This document shows positions 36,791 to 45,862 of a stretch of 64,000 nucleotides of DNA, piece after piece. The position numbers and the translations under genes were made by a program. Within the stretch, counting starts at the first letter, position 1; each line of letters begins with the position of its first letter. The notes under the pieces were generated by a model. That model did not search any database, was not told the origin of the DNA, and saw only the letters and a program-made list of their open reading frames with translations. The DNA lies in assembly GCF_000300005.1 (NCBI RefSeq), contig NC_018691.1:2604001-2668000 (forward strand), written 5' to 3'. The DNA comes from Alloalcanivorax dieselolei B5 (lineage in GTDB: Bacteria; Pseudomonadota; Gammaproteobacteria; Pseudomonadales; Alcanivoracaceae).

Positions 36791-37723
36791 TTAGCGCCAA
36801 GGTGAATCGCCGCCTTTGACCAGCAGTTGCCAGACCCGGGCCGCGGCGTCGGACAACGGATGAGAGCGCAGCCGGCAGGCACTGACATCGACTCGCACAC
36901 CGGTATCCAAAGGCAGCGTCAGCAGATGTCCCGAGGCGATATCCGCCTCGATCAGCAGATCCGGCGCCACCGTGATCGCCTGGCCGGCCCGGCACAATGC
37001 CAGGCAGGAACTGATCGCCGCCATCTGGTATTCGGCGCCCTTGCGCTGCTCCAGCAAGGCCTGGAACCAGGGTGACAGCCTTTGCCGATACTCCATGGGC
37101 ACAATCGGCAATGCCCATGGCATCCGTGCCATGAATGCCCGGGCAGCGGCAGGATCCTCTCCGACCGGTTCTTTCTCCCCACGGACCCAGGCCGCCGGCG
37201 CCACCACCCGCAGCGGCAAATGGCGCAACGGCTGAACCACCGTATCAGCTTGATCCGCCAGGGTTTCCAATTGCGGGCGGTCATAGACCAGAAAGTCGTA
37301 CCGGTAGGCGTACAGCCCTTCTTGCAGAGCATCAAACTGATCCGCGTGCAGATCCAGCCGGATGCCGCTGCCCTCACGTCGTAACGGCCCGGCCAGACTC
37401 TGGCCGAGAATATCCGGCGCGAAGGGCCCGCAGCCGATCCGCACCAGGCCACTGCGTCCTTCATGGAAACGGGCTACCAGCAGGTCCAGCCCGGCCACTT
37501 CGTCGAGCACCCTGCCCGCCTGTTTATACAGTGCTCGCGCCAATTCCGTGGGGCGCAAGGAACGCGTGTGCCGCTGAAACAGGGCCCCGCCCACACGCGC
37601 CTCCAGCTTACTCAGGCTGTGGCTCAAAGCCGGCTGTGACATGCCCAGGGCGCGCGCCGCCGCCGACAGGCTGTCGTGCTCGTACACCGCCCGGAACTGA
37701 ACCAGCTGCTGTAGAGGCCACAT
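36791..37723 (-). CDS. LysR-family transcriptional regulator
   Basis: This 310-residue LysR protein has a winged HTH at the N-terminus (SLSAAARALGMSQPALSHSL, about residues 18-37) followed by a periplasmic-binding-protein-like inducer domain. It is divergent from the sulfatase gene across 130 bp and is the likely activator of that gene. That gap has AT-rich candidate promoter sequence and an imperfect GAATGGATTCATTC element near 37778. Confidence 0.9.
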   Translation of the reverse strand: MWPLQQLVQFRAVYEHDSLSAAARALGMSQPALSHSLSKLEARVGGALFQRHTRSLRPTELARALYKQAGRVLDEVAGLDLLVARFHEGRSGLVRIGCGPFAPDILGQSLAGPLRREGSGIRLDLHADQFDALQEGLYAYRYDFLVYDRPQLETLADQADTVVQPLRHLPLRVVAPAAWVRGEKEPVGEDPAAARAFMARMPWALPIVPMEYRQRLSPWFQALLEQRKGAEYQMAAISSCLALCRAGQAITVAPDLLIEADIASGHLLTLPLDTGVRVDVSACRLRSHPLSDAAARVWQLLVKGGDSPWR

Positions 37724-37853
37724 CGTTGCTCTCCTTAATGGTCACTCATGGCACGCAAGAATAATCATAAGTAAAGAGAATGGATTCATTCACCCTGTTT
37801 ATCAATGATCCCGGCATACTCCGCTCATCCAATAATCAATAACAGGGAACATC

Positions 37854-39560
37854 ATGACCGGACCGGATCGGCGCACCGTTCTCAAACAACTGGCCCTCGG
37901 GGCCGCCGCGCTGGGAGTCAGCCGCCGCGCCGGCGCCCGCGCACCATCGCCGGTCCGCGGCGACCGTCCGCTCAACGTACTGCTACTGGTGTCGGATCAG
38001 GAGCGGTCGTGGATGGATTTGCCGGCGGAGCTGGACCTGCCGGCCCATCGGACCCTGCTCGCCGAGGGGGTGGGTTTCAATCAATATCATGTGAACACCT
38101 CGCCGTGTTCACCATCGCGTTCGGTGATGTACACCGGACAACACACCATGCACACCGGTATGACCGCTAACCTGCATGCGCCGCCCTTTCCTACTCTGAA
38201 TCCGGACCTGCCCACCGTCGGCCATTTCTTCCAAGAGATGGGCTACCACACCGCTTACAAGGGCAAATGGCATTTATCGGATATCGAGGACGGCCCGGGT
38301 CTGCTCTATGGCAGCTACCCGAGCCGTGACAAAGCTCTGGAGGAGCACGGCTTCCACGACTACAACCTCACCGGCGATGTGCACGGCTCGGTATGGCAGG
38401 GTTATCTGGCCGACCGCATGGTGGCCGGCGAGGCCAGCCACTGGCTTGCGCGGCGCAGTCATCAACTGGACAAACCGTGGATGCTGGCGGTGAACTTCGT
38501 CAATCCCCACGACATCATGTTCTTCTCCAGTGGCGCCCGGCAGGAACAGTCGCGGGTCAATCCGGATTTCATGGCGCCGCTGCGGCCGCCGCCCAACGAC
38601 CCGGTGTACGAGGCGGATTGGCGGCATATTCCGCTACCGCGCTCCTTCCACCACGCCAATCTGATGGACAAGCCCTGGTGCCACCGCTCCTACGCCCAGG
38701 TGCTCGATGCCATTTATGGCCACATCGACAAACAGGACGAAGCCGCCTGGCGCGCCAACCAAAGCTACTACTTCAACTGCATTCGCGATGTGTCCCGCCA
38801 GGTGGAGCACGTGCTGCAGGCGCTCAAGGCCAGCGGCCAGTGGGACAACACCATCATCGTCTATACCGCCGACCACGGCGAAATGGCCGGCGCCCAGGGA
38901 CTGCGCCAGAAAGGCCCGCTGATCTACAAGGAAAACAGCCGCGTGCCCCTGATCATCCGCCATCCGGATGTGCAGGGCGGACGCCGGGTGGACAACCTGG
39001 GCAGCACGGTGGATTTGCTGCCCACCCTGGTGGGGCTCGCCAGCGCGGGCAAGCACAAGAGCGAAACGCCGGGGGTTGACCTGAGCCCGGCACTCAACGG
39101 CAAGAATACCGAACGCGATGATCGGGGCGTGCTGTTTGCCTATGGCGTGCTGCTTTATACCGATCCGGAAGCCACCCGGCGGCTGGCCAAAGAGGGCGAC
39201 GAGATCACCCCCATGGCCATGCTCGCCGACTTTTTCAAGCAACTGCGCCTGGGCCCCGAATTGGGTAATCGGGGCCTGCATAGGGGGGTGCACGACGGCC
39301 GCTATAAGTTCGCGCGCTATTTCAGTCCCGACAGCCATCACACGCCGACGGACTGGGAAACGCTGCGAGCACATAACGATCTGGAGTTGTATGACACTCA
39401 TTCCGATCCGGATGAGCTCAACAATCTCGCGGCCGACCCGGAGAAGGTAAAGCCTCTGCTGATGGCCATGAACGAAAAGACCAACCAACTGGTGGCCGCC
39501 GAGATTGGCAAGGACGAGGGCCAGGAATTCCCCGGTCCGACGTTTCTTTACCGACTTTAA
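37854..39560 (+). CDS. Tat-exported sulfatase family hydrolase
   Basis: This 568-residue protein of the sulfatase/alkaline phosphatase superfamily has an N-terminus DRRTVLKQLALGAAALGV that reads as a twin-arginine signal. The sulfatase signature is SPCSPSRSVMYTGQ (about residues 84-97). The Cys in CSPSR should be converted to formylglycine. Other metal-binding segments are LVSDQER, YKGKWHL and YTADHGEMAG. It would release sulfate from an unknown sulfate ester in the periplasm, or act on a phosphonate or phosphodiester as some family members do. The divergent LysR gene suggests substrate induction. No formylglycine-generating enzyme is seen nearby. Confidence 0.85.
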   Translation: MTGPDRRTVLKQLALGAAALGVSRRAGARAPSPVRGDRPLNVLLLVSDQERSWMDLPAELDLPAHRTLLAEGVGFNQYHVNTSPCSPSRSVMYTGQHTMHTGMTANLHAPPFPTLNPDLPTVGHFFQEMGYHTAYKGKWHLSDIEDGPGLLYGSYPSRDKALEEHGFHDYNLTGDVHGSVWQGYLADRMVAGEASHWLARRSHQLDKPWMLAVNFVNPHDIMFFSSGARQEQSRVNPDFMAPLRPPPNDPVYEADWRHIPLPRSFHHANLMDKPWCHRSYAQVLDAIYGHIDKQDEAAWRANQSYYFNCIRDVSRQVEHVLQALKASGQWDNTIIVYTADHGEMAGAQGLRQKGPLIYKENSRVPLIIRHPDVQGGRRVDNLGSTVDLLPTLVGLASAGKHKSETPGVDLSPALNGKNTERDDRGVLFAYGVLLYTDPEATRRLAKEGDEITPMAMLADFFKQLRLGPELGNRGLHRGVHDGRYKFARYFSPDSHHTPTDWETLRAHNDLELYDTHSDPDELNNLAADPEKVKPLLMAMNEKTNQLVAAEIGKDEGQEFPGPTFLYRL

Positions 39561-39570
39561 CGGAGAACAA

Positions 39571-39597
39571 CACCGCGGCTCCCCCGCGGTGCTTTTT
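39571..39597 (+). terminator. Intrinsic terminator of the sulfatase gene
   Basis: CACCGCGG and CCGCGGTG form an 8-bp stem with a 5-nt loop, followed by CTTTTT, 11 bp beyond the sulfatase stop. Confidence 0.85.
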
Positions 39598-39601
39598 ATG
39601 G

Positions 39602-39637
39602 CGGTCCCCTGTGAAACGGCATGGGACCGTTTTTTTT
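39602..39637 (+). terminator. Second intrinsic terminator after the sulfatase gene
   Basis: CGGTCCC (39602-39608) and GGGACCG (39623-39629) pair around a 14-nt loop and are followed by eight Ts, which run into the stop codon of the convergent lipoprotein gene. Confidence 0.65.
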
Positions 39638-41159
39638 AACCTTCCCGTCCCCAATAGAAGTCCTCCCGCCAATAACGGAACTTGCCAAAGTCGCCGTGAT
39701 TCTGCGGCACGCTGTCGTCGTTGGCGGGAAACACTTTCAGGTAGGCATTGCCCGCGTCCTCGTAAAACGGAAGCAGGTGACGGGCGTTGGTCCAGCGGCC
39801 GGAGCGGCGATCCAGCATGTGATCCGGTTGTGTCAGCATGTCATCCAGCCACACCAGCAGGCTGCCGTTGGGAATCAGGAAATAGCCGCGCACCTCCCGT
39901 TCTTCACTGGTGGGATGCAAGACCAGATTATAAAACGCCACGTCCGGATCATCGGCGTGGTCTTTCAGCCAGGGATACATTTTGTCGATCCAGTTGCGGC
40001 TGCTGTCGGCGGCGCCCATATGAATGATGGTTTTATACGGCAGCTGCGGGTACAGAGACACCAACTCGTTGGCGACGATGGCGCCCATACTGTGCCCCAC
40101 CAGCGTGATTTCCATGGTCATGCCCGCCGGCAAACGCTGATTCATCGCATCGAGACGCCGCGCCAGTACCGCCACCACGCCATTGCCTTCCACTGCGCAA
40201 GCGTCACCACAATAATCCTCGTTATAGCCAAGCACGTCCGCTTCCATGGTGGTCAAGTGCTTGGTGCGGCGCAGCATCATGCTCCAGGCCGGTGTGCCCA
40301 GGCCCTGCACCGCCGGCGTGGTGACCAGACGGACCACGCCCGGCAATACCAGGCCGGTGCGATACAAGGTCTGATCCAGGAAGGAATAAGAGTCACTGGC
40401 CGGCCAGTAGAGCGCATCACTCGGAAGGTAATCAGAGCGGTCCCGGTCCACGCCCCGCCGTCTCGCATCGGCGGCGGCGAAGCTGTCGGCCGCCGCATCC
40501 CAGCCGGTTTCCGGCGCTTTCGCCAAACCGCTCAGAGCATCACTGAGGGTATAGATGGTACCGCGCACCGGCGCCACCGGCCCCGTGGCGATGCCGCCAT
40601 TGCGCACCGCGGTGAAGCGGTCCCAGAACGACACGAAAGCACCGGAACGCCAACTGACATAGAGCGGATAGAAGCCGTCGGCCTCCATATCTTTCAGATA
40701 ATGGTCCAGGCGTTCATCGTTATAACGGGGATGATTGAGGCCGCCATGAAAAAACAGCAGCACCTTGAGAGTGTCACCACCGCGCCCCTTTTCCTGCCAC
40801 GCCTGCCCCAGCATCTCCAATTCGATGTCATCGAGCAGAGACTGATACTGTGCATAAAGGGCGCGGTTGCCAGCATCATCCGTCGCCGCCCTGCTTTTCT
40901 CCGCCTCGGTTTTCTTCGCCTTGAAACGCTCCGCGTTGAAGCGCTCAACGGATTTGAAATTGGCTTCGTGCTCGCGTGAGTAAGGGTCATAGGCCCCGTT
41001 GAGATCACTGCCAATATGGTGCAGACGGTTGGGGTCGCCCTGATCGTACTGGGGTTTGGGGAAAAGCCGGGCACAGCCGGACAACATCATCAGGCTGACG
41101 GCAAGCAGCAATACACCTGACAAACGGGCCCGGCCAGTCACTTCGCGGGTGGCTGGCAT
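39636..41159 (-). CDS. Lipoprotein with alpha/beta-hydrolase domain
   Basis: This 507-residue protein has a lipoprotein signal ending in MMLSGC (Cys at residue 29). A hydrolase fold starts at VLLFFHGGLNHPRYND, with a nucleophile elbow ITLVGHSMGAIVANEL (Ser near residue 358) and a candidate catalytic His in SVPQNHGDF. The wide separation of oxyanion strand and nucleophile shows a large insertion of about 200 residues. It is probably an outer-membrane-anchored esterase or lipase of unknown substrate. The gene stands alone, convergent with the sulfatase gene. Confidence 0.8.
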   Translation of the reverse strand: MPATREVTGRARLSGVLLLAVSLMMLSGCARLFPKPQYDQGDPNRLHHIGSDLNGAYDPYSREHEANFKSVERFNAERFKAKKTEAEKSRAATDDAGNRALYAQYQSLLDDIELEMLGQAWQEKGRGGDTLKVLLFFHGGLNHPRYNDERLDHYLKDMEADGFYPLYVSWRSGAFVSFWDRFTAVRNGGIATGPVAPVRGTIYTLSDALSGLAKAPETGWDAAADSFAAADARRRGVDRDRSDYLPSDALYWPASDSYSFLDQTLYRTGLVLPGVVRLVTTPAVQGLGTPAWSMMLRRTKHLTTMEADVLGYNEDYCGDACAVEGNGVVAVLARRLDAMNQRLPAGMTMEITLVGHSMGAIVANELVSLYPQLPYKTIIHMGAADSSRNWIDKMYPWLKDHADDPDVAFYNLVLHPTSEEREVRGYFLIPNGSLLVWLDDMLTQPDHMLDRRSGRWTNARHLLPFYEDAGNAYLKVFPANDDSVPQNHGDFGKFRYWREDFYWGREG

Positions 41160-41246
41160 GGTGAAATCCTTATTGTGTTGTTATGTGGTTTTAGTCATTC
41201 CCGCCCTGAATAGAGCACGGAACAAAATGTGACGTCAATCACAAAG

Positions 41247-42242
41247 TCAGCGTTCCCCATGGCCGAGCATCACCGTGGCCTCGCGGCCGGCCAGCACCAG
41301 AAGACAGCCGCCACCGACCAGTAAATACAGATAAAAGGTCATGAAACGCCACACCAGCAACACCGTGGCGGTGGTCACCGCTCCCAGCCAGGGCGTCAGC
41401 AAGGCGGCGCCGGCGACCTCCGCCCCGCCGGCGCCGCCGGGCAGCAAGGTCAGATACCCTGCTCCCATCGCCATCATCTGCACGAAAAAGCCATACACCC
41501 AGTCCACATGTTCGTCCAGTGCCAGCACGGTGAGATAAATCACCGAATAACGCAGCAGCCAGTGCGCCAGACACAGACCGAACAAGGCCATCAACCGACG
41601 GCGCGGCACCCGCAGTGTTTCCGCCATGCTCTGGCGAAAGCGCAGCAACGCCCGGGCCAGGGCGCGACGCCGCCGCAGCGGCACCTGCCAGCGTTCCAGC
41701 CAGGGGTCGGTCAATCGCAGGATGTCACTGAACCGGTTCGCCACCGCCCAACACAACAACAGTGCCAGCCCCAGCAATACCATCGGCAATGCCAGTTGCC
41801 ACCAGCCTTCCAGATTCAGATAACGGCTCAGCCCGTACAGCGCCACCGTTGGCAGCAACACCAGAAACACCACCAGGTCGGTGATCTGATCCACCGCGAA
41901 CACCGCCGTGGCGGTGGCCGGTGTCACCTGGTAACGGCGCAACAGCGCCACCAGCGTAAAGGGCGCGCCGCTACCGCCGGGGGTGGCGTTGAGCACGCAT
42001 TCGGTGGCCATCACCGTGACGAGCGCGCCACCGTGGCCCAACCCCAGGGCACGGTCCGCCAACATGATGCGCAATCGCCACGCATTGAGGTTCCAGCACA
42101 GGAAGATCATCGCCGCCATCAGCAGCAACCAGCCCACCGGAACACGCGCCAGCCCGTGAAAGGCGCCGGCGCCCCCCAGCAGCAGCGGCACCAGAGCCCC
42201 CAGCCCCAGAGCCAGGAGCAACAGCCACCAGCGGCGCCTCAC
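41247..42242 (-). CDS. Lysylphosphatidylglycerol synthetase/UPF0104-type multi-TM flippase-like protein
   Basis: This 331-residue membrane protein has about eight helices and matches the LPG_synthase_TM / UPF0104 family (signature FLCWNLNAWRLRIMLA, ATPGGSGAPFTLVALLRRY and YLTLLPGGAGGAEVAGA). I place the start at the GTG at 42242, because it overlaps the deacetylase stop as GTGA and has GGGGAGG 4 nt before it; an ATG ten codons upstream is possible. Members without the synthase domain are linked to lipid or isoprenoid-carrier handling. It is the last gene of a three-gene operon with a glycosyltransferase and a deacetylase. Confidence 0.82.
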   Translation of the reverse strand: MRRRWWLLLLALGLGALVPLLLGGAGAFHGLARVPVGWLLLMAAMIFLCWNLNAWRLRIMLADRALGLGHGGALVTVMATECVLNATPGGSGAPFTLVALLRRYQVTPATATAVFAVDQITDLVVFLVLLPTVALYGLSRYLNLEGWWQLALPMVLLGLALLLCWAVANRFSDILRLTDPWLERWQVPLRRRRALARALLRFRQSMAETLRVPRRRLMALFGLCLAHWLLRYSVIYLTVLALDEHVDWVYGFFVQMMAMGAGYLTLLPGGAGGAEVAGAALLTPWLGAVTTATVLLVWRFMTFYLYLLVGGGCLLVLAGREATVMLGHGER

Positions 42243-43012
42243 GCGGCCTCCCCGGTCAACTCGTCCAGCCATTGGGATTTGGTCAACGCCCGGCGACAGC
42301 CGGCCAGCCGCTCAATGGTGGCGATCCAGGCGCGCCGTGAACGTTGATGGCGCATGTCCACCGGGTGCACCGCCAGGCGCAATACAGGGGCGGCGCGATG
42401 CGCCCATTCGCGTGCCCGATTGACCCCCTGGAACAGCCCGCGGCGCCACGGCGAGCGGGCCGACCATACCAGCGTTGGTGTCTGCAGAAACAGGCCGCTG
42501 CCGGGGCAATGGAAGCCGTCCCGGTCGGTCCAATAGGTAAATCCGGCTTCGGCGATGGCGGCGCGGGAACCGGCGCTGGTCATCCACCCCGGCGGCACGA
42601 ATCCGTGGGCCGGCCAGCCGAGTTGGTGAAACATCGCCAGTCCTTGCTGTATTCGCGCTGCCGCCGTTTCTCCATCGAGGGCAGCGAACTCGCCTTCGTG
42701 GGTCAACACACGCCGACGCAGCCAGTCCCCCGGCGTGATCGGTGGCGGACTGTCGTCATGATGGAAATAGCCGTGCAACACCAACTCGTCACCGCGCTGG
42801 CGGCGCTGTTCCAGCGCCTGGCAAAAGGCCTTGTCCTCGGTAAAGCGCCCGCCGCCATGAAAGTCCGGCACCACTAGCAACGTCAGCGGAATTCGCGGGT
42901 GGCGCTCCAGGGCACGCAACAACGGTTGATAATCCGCCCAGGTCGCCGGACACACATCGTGCAGCGACAACAGGAAGGCACTGTCGGGGCGGGAATCAGG
43001 TCTGGGGGCCAT
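42239..43012 (-). CDS. DUF2334-like polysaccharide deacetylase family protein
   Basis: This 257-residue protein has the NodB-like core: the Asp in FLLSLHDVCPATW, the HGYFHHDD metal-binding segment, and the GFVPPGWMTSAGSRAAIAEAGF region. This is the carbohydrate esterase 4 pattern, with DUF2334 spacing. There is no signal peptide, so it is probably cytoplasmic and acts on a lipid-linked or nucleotide sugar intermediate. The ATG at 43012 lies within the 3' end of the glycosyltransferase gene (17-bp overlap) and its stop overlaps the next start, so translation is coupled on both sides. Confidence 0.82.
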   Translation of the reverse strand: MAPRPDSRPDSAFLLSLHDVCPATWADYQPLLRALERHPRIPLTLLVVPDFHGGGRFTEDKAFCQALEQRRQRGDELVLHGYFHHDDSPPPITPGDWLRRRVLTHEGEFAALDGETAAARIQQGLAMFHQLGWPAHGFVPPGWMTSAGSRAAIAEAGFTYWTDRDGFHCPGSGLFLQTPTLVWSARSPWRRGLFQGVNRAREWAHRAAPVLRLAVHPVDMRHQRSRRAWIATIERLAGCRRALTKSQWLDELTGEAA

Positions 43013-44126
43013 GGTGTTCCGATATCCGCGTTTCAGGACGGGCGCCAACCAGCCTGCGGTAGTGGCGCACCAGACTGTCCACCACCTTGTCCCAGCCGTG
43101 CTCCGCTTCCACATGGCGGCGGGCGCGCTCGCCCATGGCCACCGGATCGTGCTCCTCGAACAAGGCGCGCACCGCCGCCGCCATGGCCACCCCGTCATGG
43201 GGCGGCACTCTTAACCCGCAACCCGCCGGCACGACTTCCGGCAAGGCGCCACCGTCGGCGCAAATCACCGGGATGGCCGAAGCCATTGCCTCCAGCGCGA
43301 CCAGCCCGAAGGTTTCCTGATCCCCGGCGTGCAGCAGCGCATCCGATGACGCCAGCCAGGCCGCCACTTGCGCCGCCGGCAGGAAGTCCTCGAACACGGT
43401 GGTATTACCCGGCGCGTCCGGTTGCGGCCCGGTGCCGATCAGCAACAGGTGATAACCCGGGCCCAGTTGCCGCAAGGCGTCGAACAGCACCGGCAGATGT
43501 TTTTCCTGGGAGCCGCGGCCGGCGAACACCAATAAACGTGCGTGCTCACCGAGCCCCAACCGCGCCCGGGCCAGAGGGTCGGCACGATTGGGATGGAAAG
43601 TATGAGCGTCCACGCCCAGCGGCTGGACCTCCACGTTATGCAGCCCGCAGTCCCACAGCCGCTCGGCCATCACCCGGGATGGACTCAGCACCAGGTCGAA
43701 TCCGTCGTACAGCTTCCTGAGGTAGGCACGGGTGGCACCGTCCAGCATCGGGCTGATGCGGTTGTGCAGGAGCGTGATCAGATCGGAGTGGTAAAACGCC
43801 ACCGCCGGCACGTCCAGCATTCGGGCCGCCCGGAGCGCCGCCCAGGCCGGCGTATAGGGATCGCCGGCCTCGATCAGATCCGGTTGCAAACCGGCGATGA
43901 TATGACTCCACAGCCCCACCCGGGTGGGAAAACGAAAGCCCGGCGCCATCGGCAGGTTGAGTGCCGGCAGTTGAATGAAATCACCCTGCAGTACCGTCTC
44001 CGCGCCCGGGTACACCACCTTGTGCTCCATCTCCCTGGCCAACAGTCCCTTGCGCTTGCTGTCCACATAGGTATGCACCCCGCCGCTGGATTGCGCATAA
44101 AACAAAGTGGTATCGACGACTCTCAA
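42996..44126 (-). CDS. GT4-family glycosyltransferase
   Basis: This 376-residue protein has a GT-B fold. The N-terminal GGVHTYVDSKRKGLL loop contains the acceptor/donor glycine motif, and the C-terminal donor domain has FAGRGSQEKHLPVLFDAL and the EX7E segment ETFGLVALEAMASAIPV. The start is a TTG at 44126 with AAAGGAGT 5 nt before it, and this gives the family N-terminus LRVVDTTLFYAQSSGG. It leads an operon with a deacetylase and a UPF0104 membrane protein and probably builds a glycolipid or lipid-linked oligosaccharide. Confidence 0.85.
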   Translation of the reverse strand: MRVVDTTLFYAQSSGGVHTYVDSKRKGLLAREMEHKVVYPGAETVLQGDFIQLPALNLPMAPGFRFPTRVGLWSHIIAGLQPDLIEAGDPYTPAWAALRAARMLDVPAVAFYHSDLITLLHNRISPMLDGATRAYLRKLYDGFDLVLSPSRVMAERLWDCGLHNVEVQPLGVDAHTFHPNRADPLARARLGLGEHARLLVFAGRGSQEKHLPVLFDALRQLGPGYHLLLIGTGPQPDAPGNTTVFEDFLPAAQVAAWLASSDALLHAGDQETFGLVALEAMASAIPVICADGGALPEVVPAGCGLRVPPHDGVAMAAAVRALFEEHDPVAMGERARRHVEAEHGWDKVVDSLVRHYRRLVGARPETRISEHHGPQT

Positions 44127-44210
44127 GCGTGACTCCTTTCTCTCGCCTGTGGTGAGCGCCCGGGACAGCACCGATTTGTGACCCGGTAATGACCCGGGGG
44201 TTTCAATATT

Positions 44211-44239
44211 GTGATAGGACGAACGGCGCAAGCGTTCAA
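44211..44239 (-). promoter_or_regulatory. Candidate promoter of the glycosyltransferase operon
   Basis: On the minus strand, TTGAAC (44239-44234) and TATCAC (44216-44211) are 17 bp apart and about 85 bp before the TTG start. Each box matches consensus at four of six positions. Confidence 0.4.
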
Positions 44240-44311
44240 TAGAAAAGGAGGAAAAATTTCACAAGCCCGCGAATTCCCTGGGGTCGGGCTGGTAAAGGGT
44301 TGTAAAACGCA

Positions 44312-45073
44312 TCAATGGGCGTGCAGCGGGTCCTGGCGATAGAACAGTGCCAGCTGGCCATAGACCTCCGGCAGAATCTGTTCGAGGGGCTCCGGAGTCT
44401 CGAAAAAGCTTTCCGTGATCACCGCGAAAAACTCCCCCGGATCCTGCAGGGCGTAGGGATCGAGGAAAGGCTCCCCCTCCCGCTCGGCCTGTTCCAGCGC
44501 GCTCCAGGCCCGCGTGAAGGTGTCGTGCCAGAGCCGCGCGTCCATGCCGTGATGCAGAGGAGGCGCGCCATTGGCACCGCCGCTGCGCATATCCAGCTTG
44601 TGCGCCATCTCGTGCAGCACCACATTGAACCCCGGCTCCGATGACGCCGCCTGCACATCCTGCCAGGACAGCAGCACCGGTCCCCGGTCCCAGGCTTCCC
44701 CGGCCAGCACCCGCCCCTCACTGTGAACAATACCGAACTCGTCCATCTCATCACCGGGGGTGACGAAAGCGTCCTCGTAGACGATCACTGTGTACCAGCC
44801 GTCATACCAACCCAGGTCCAGGCCCATGATCATCACCACCGCCATGGTGGCGATCTTCAGTTCCATGGCCGGGGTCACCTGGAAATCGCCACCGCCACGA
44901 AACTCCTTACGCAACAGGAAACGCAGCGTCTGCTGGAACAGCCGCTCGCGGCGCTCTCCCTGGTAACGCCGTGCTGGCGCCCAGTCGGCGATGGCGTCTT
45001 CCCATTGCGCCCGGGTCACCGGCAAACGGGCCAAACGTCGGTTTTCCAGCCACAGACGGGTACGGTCGAACAT
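44312..45073 (-). CDS. mtfA: Zinc-dependent peptidase MtfA-like (M90)
   Basis: This 253-residue cytoplasmic metallopeptidase has the zinc motif VLHEMAHKLD (HExxH, about residues 150-159) and downstream Glu-containing FFAVITESFFE. The N-terminal MFDRTRLWLENRRL and the LGWYDGWYTVIVYEDAF segment fit the family. In E. coli, MtfA binds the glucose PTS repressor Mlc. The start at 45073 is chosen because upstream in-frame residues do not resemble the family. The ribosome site is weak. The gene stands alone. Confidence 0.88.
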   Translation of the reverse strand: MFDRTRLWLENRRLARLPVTRAQWEDAIADWAPARRYQGERRERLFQQTLRFLLRKEFRGGGDFQVTPAMELKIATMAVVMIMGLDLGWYDGWYTVIVYEDAFVTPGDEMDEFGIVHSEGRVLAGEAWDRGPVLLSWQDVQAASSEPGFNVVLHEMAHKLDMRSGGANGAPPLHHGMDARLWHDTFTRAWSALEQAEREGEPFLDPYALQDPGEFFAVITESFFETPEPLEQILPEVYGQLALFYRQDPLHAH

Positions 45074-45277
45074 GAGAGGTCCAGCAGATGGAACAGGGTC
45101 GCGCGGAAGCGCTCTGGCAGCTTGCCCCGTTCCCGCCACACGTACAAGCACGGAACGATTGCAGGCTGTTTCAAAACCCAGGCGCGCGGACCGCGATTGT
45201 CGTGCTGCCCACCCCGCCGCCTGCTACACTCCGCTCCTGCATCCGTGTTAGCGCTTTTATCCCCGGGAGAGAAAACA

Positions 45278-45745
45278 ATGGTGTTGTCCATGGCCGTGCC
45301 TTTGGTGCTGCATATACTGGCGGCGGTGATTTGGGTCGGCGGCATGTTTTTCGCCTACATGGCATTGCGCCCCGCCATGGGCGCCACTCTGGATCCGCAG
45401 TCCCGGCCACGCCTGTGGCTTCACACTCTGGACCGTTTTTTCCGTTGGGTGTGGGGTTGCGTGGCGGTGTTGCTGGTCACCGGTCTGTGGATGGTATTCG
45501 GCGTCTATGGCGGCATGGGTGCCACCGGCGCCTATGTGCACACCATGCTGGCACTGGGCCTGGTGATGATGGCGCTGTTCGCTCACGTCTACTTTGCGCC
45601 CTTTCGCCGTCTGCGCCAGGCGGTAACGGTCCGTCATAACGCCGATGCCGCTTTTCAGATCGGACAGATCCGGCGCATTGTCGGCATCAACCTGCTGCTG
45701 GGTCTGCTGGTGATCAGCATCGCCGCCGCCGGCCCCTATTTCTAA
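45278..45745 (+). CDS. CopD-like four-helix membrane protein
   Basis: This 155-residue protein has four transmembrane helices: VPLVLHILAAVIWVGGMFF, VWGCVAVLLVTGLWMVFGVY, YVHTMLALGLVMMALFAHVY and IVGINLLLGLLVISIAAAG. The conserved His residues in helices 1 and 3 and the WVGGMFF motif match the CopD domain family, thought to be linked to copper or haem. GGGAGAG lies 7 nt before the ATG. The function is not established. Confidence 0.8.
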   Translation: MVLSMAVPLVLHILAAVIWVGGMFFAYMALRPAMGATLDPQSRPRLWLHTLDRFFRWVWGCVAVLLVTGLWMVFGVYGGMGATGAYVHTMLALGLVMMALFAHVYFAPFRRLRQAVTVRHNADAAFQIGQIRRIVGINLLLGLLVISIAAAGPYF

Positions 45746-45862
45746 GAGCCTGCATGTAACGAAACAGGCGCCACGGCCAGGTTCGTGGCCGGTGAAGCCG
45801 CCATGCCGCCGTGCTAGAATCCGCATCGCCGTGCAATGCGGTCCCACACTTGTAGCGGAGTT

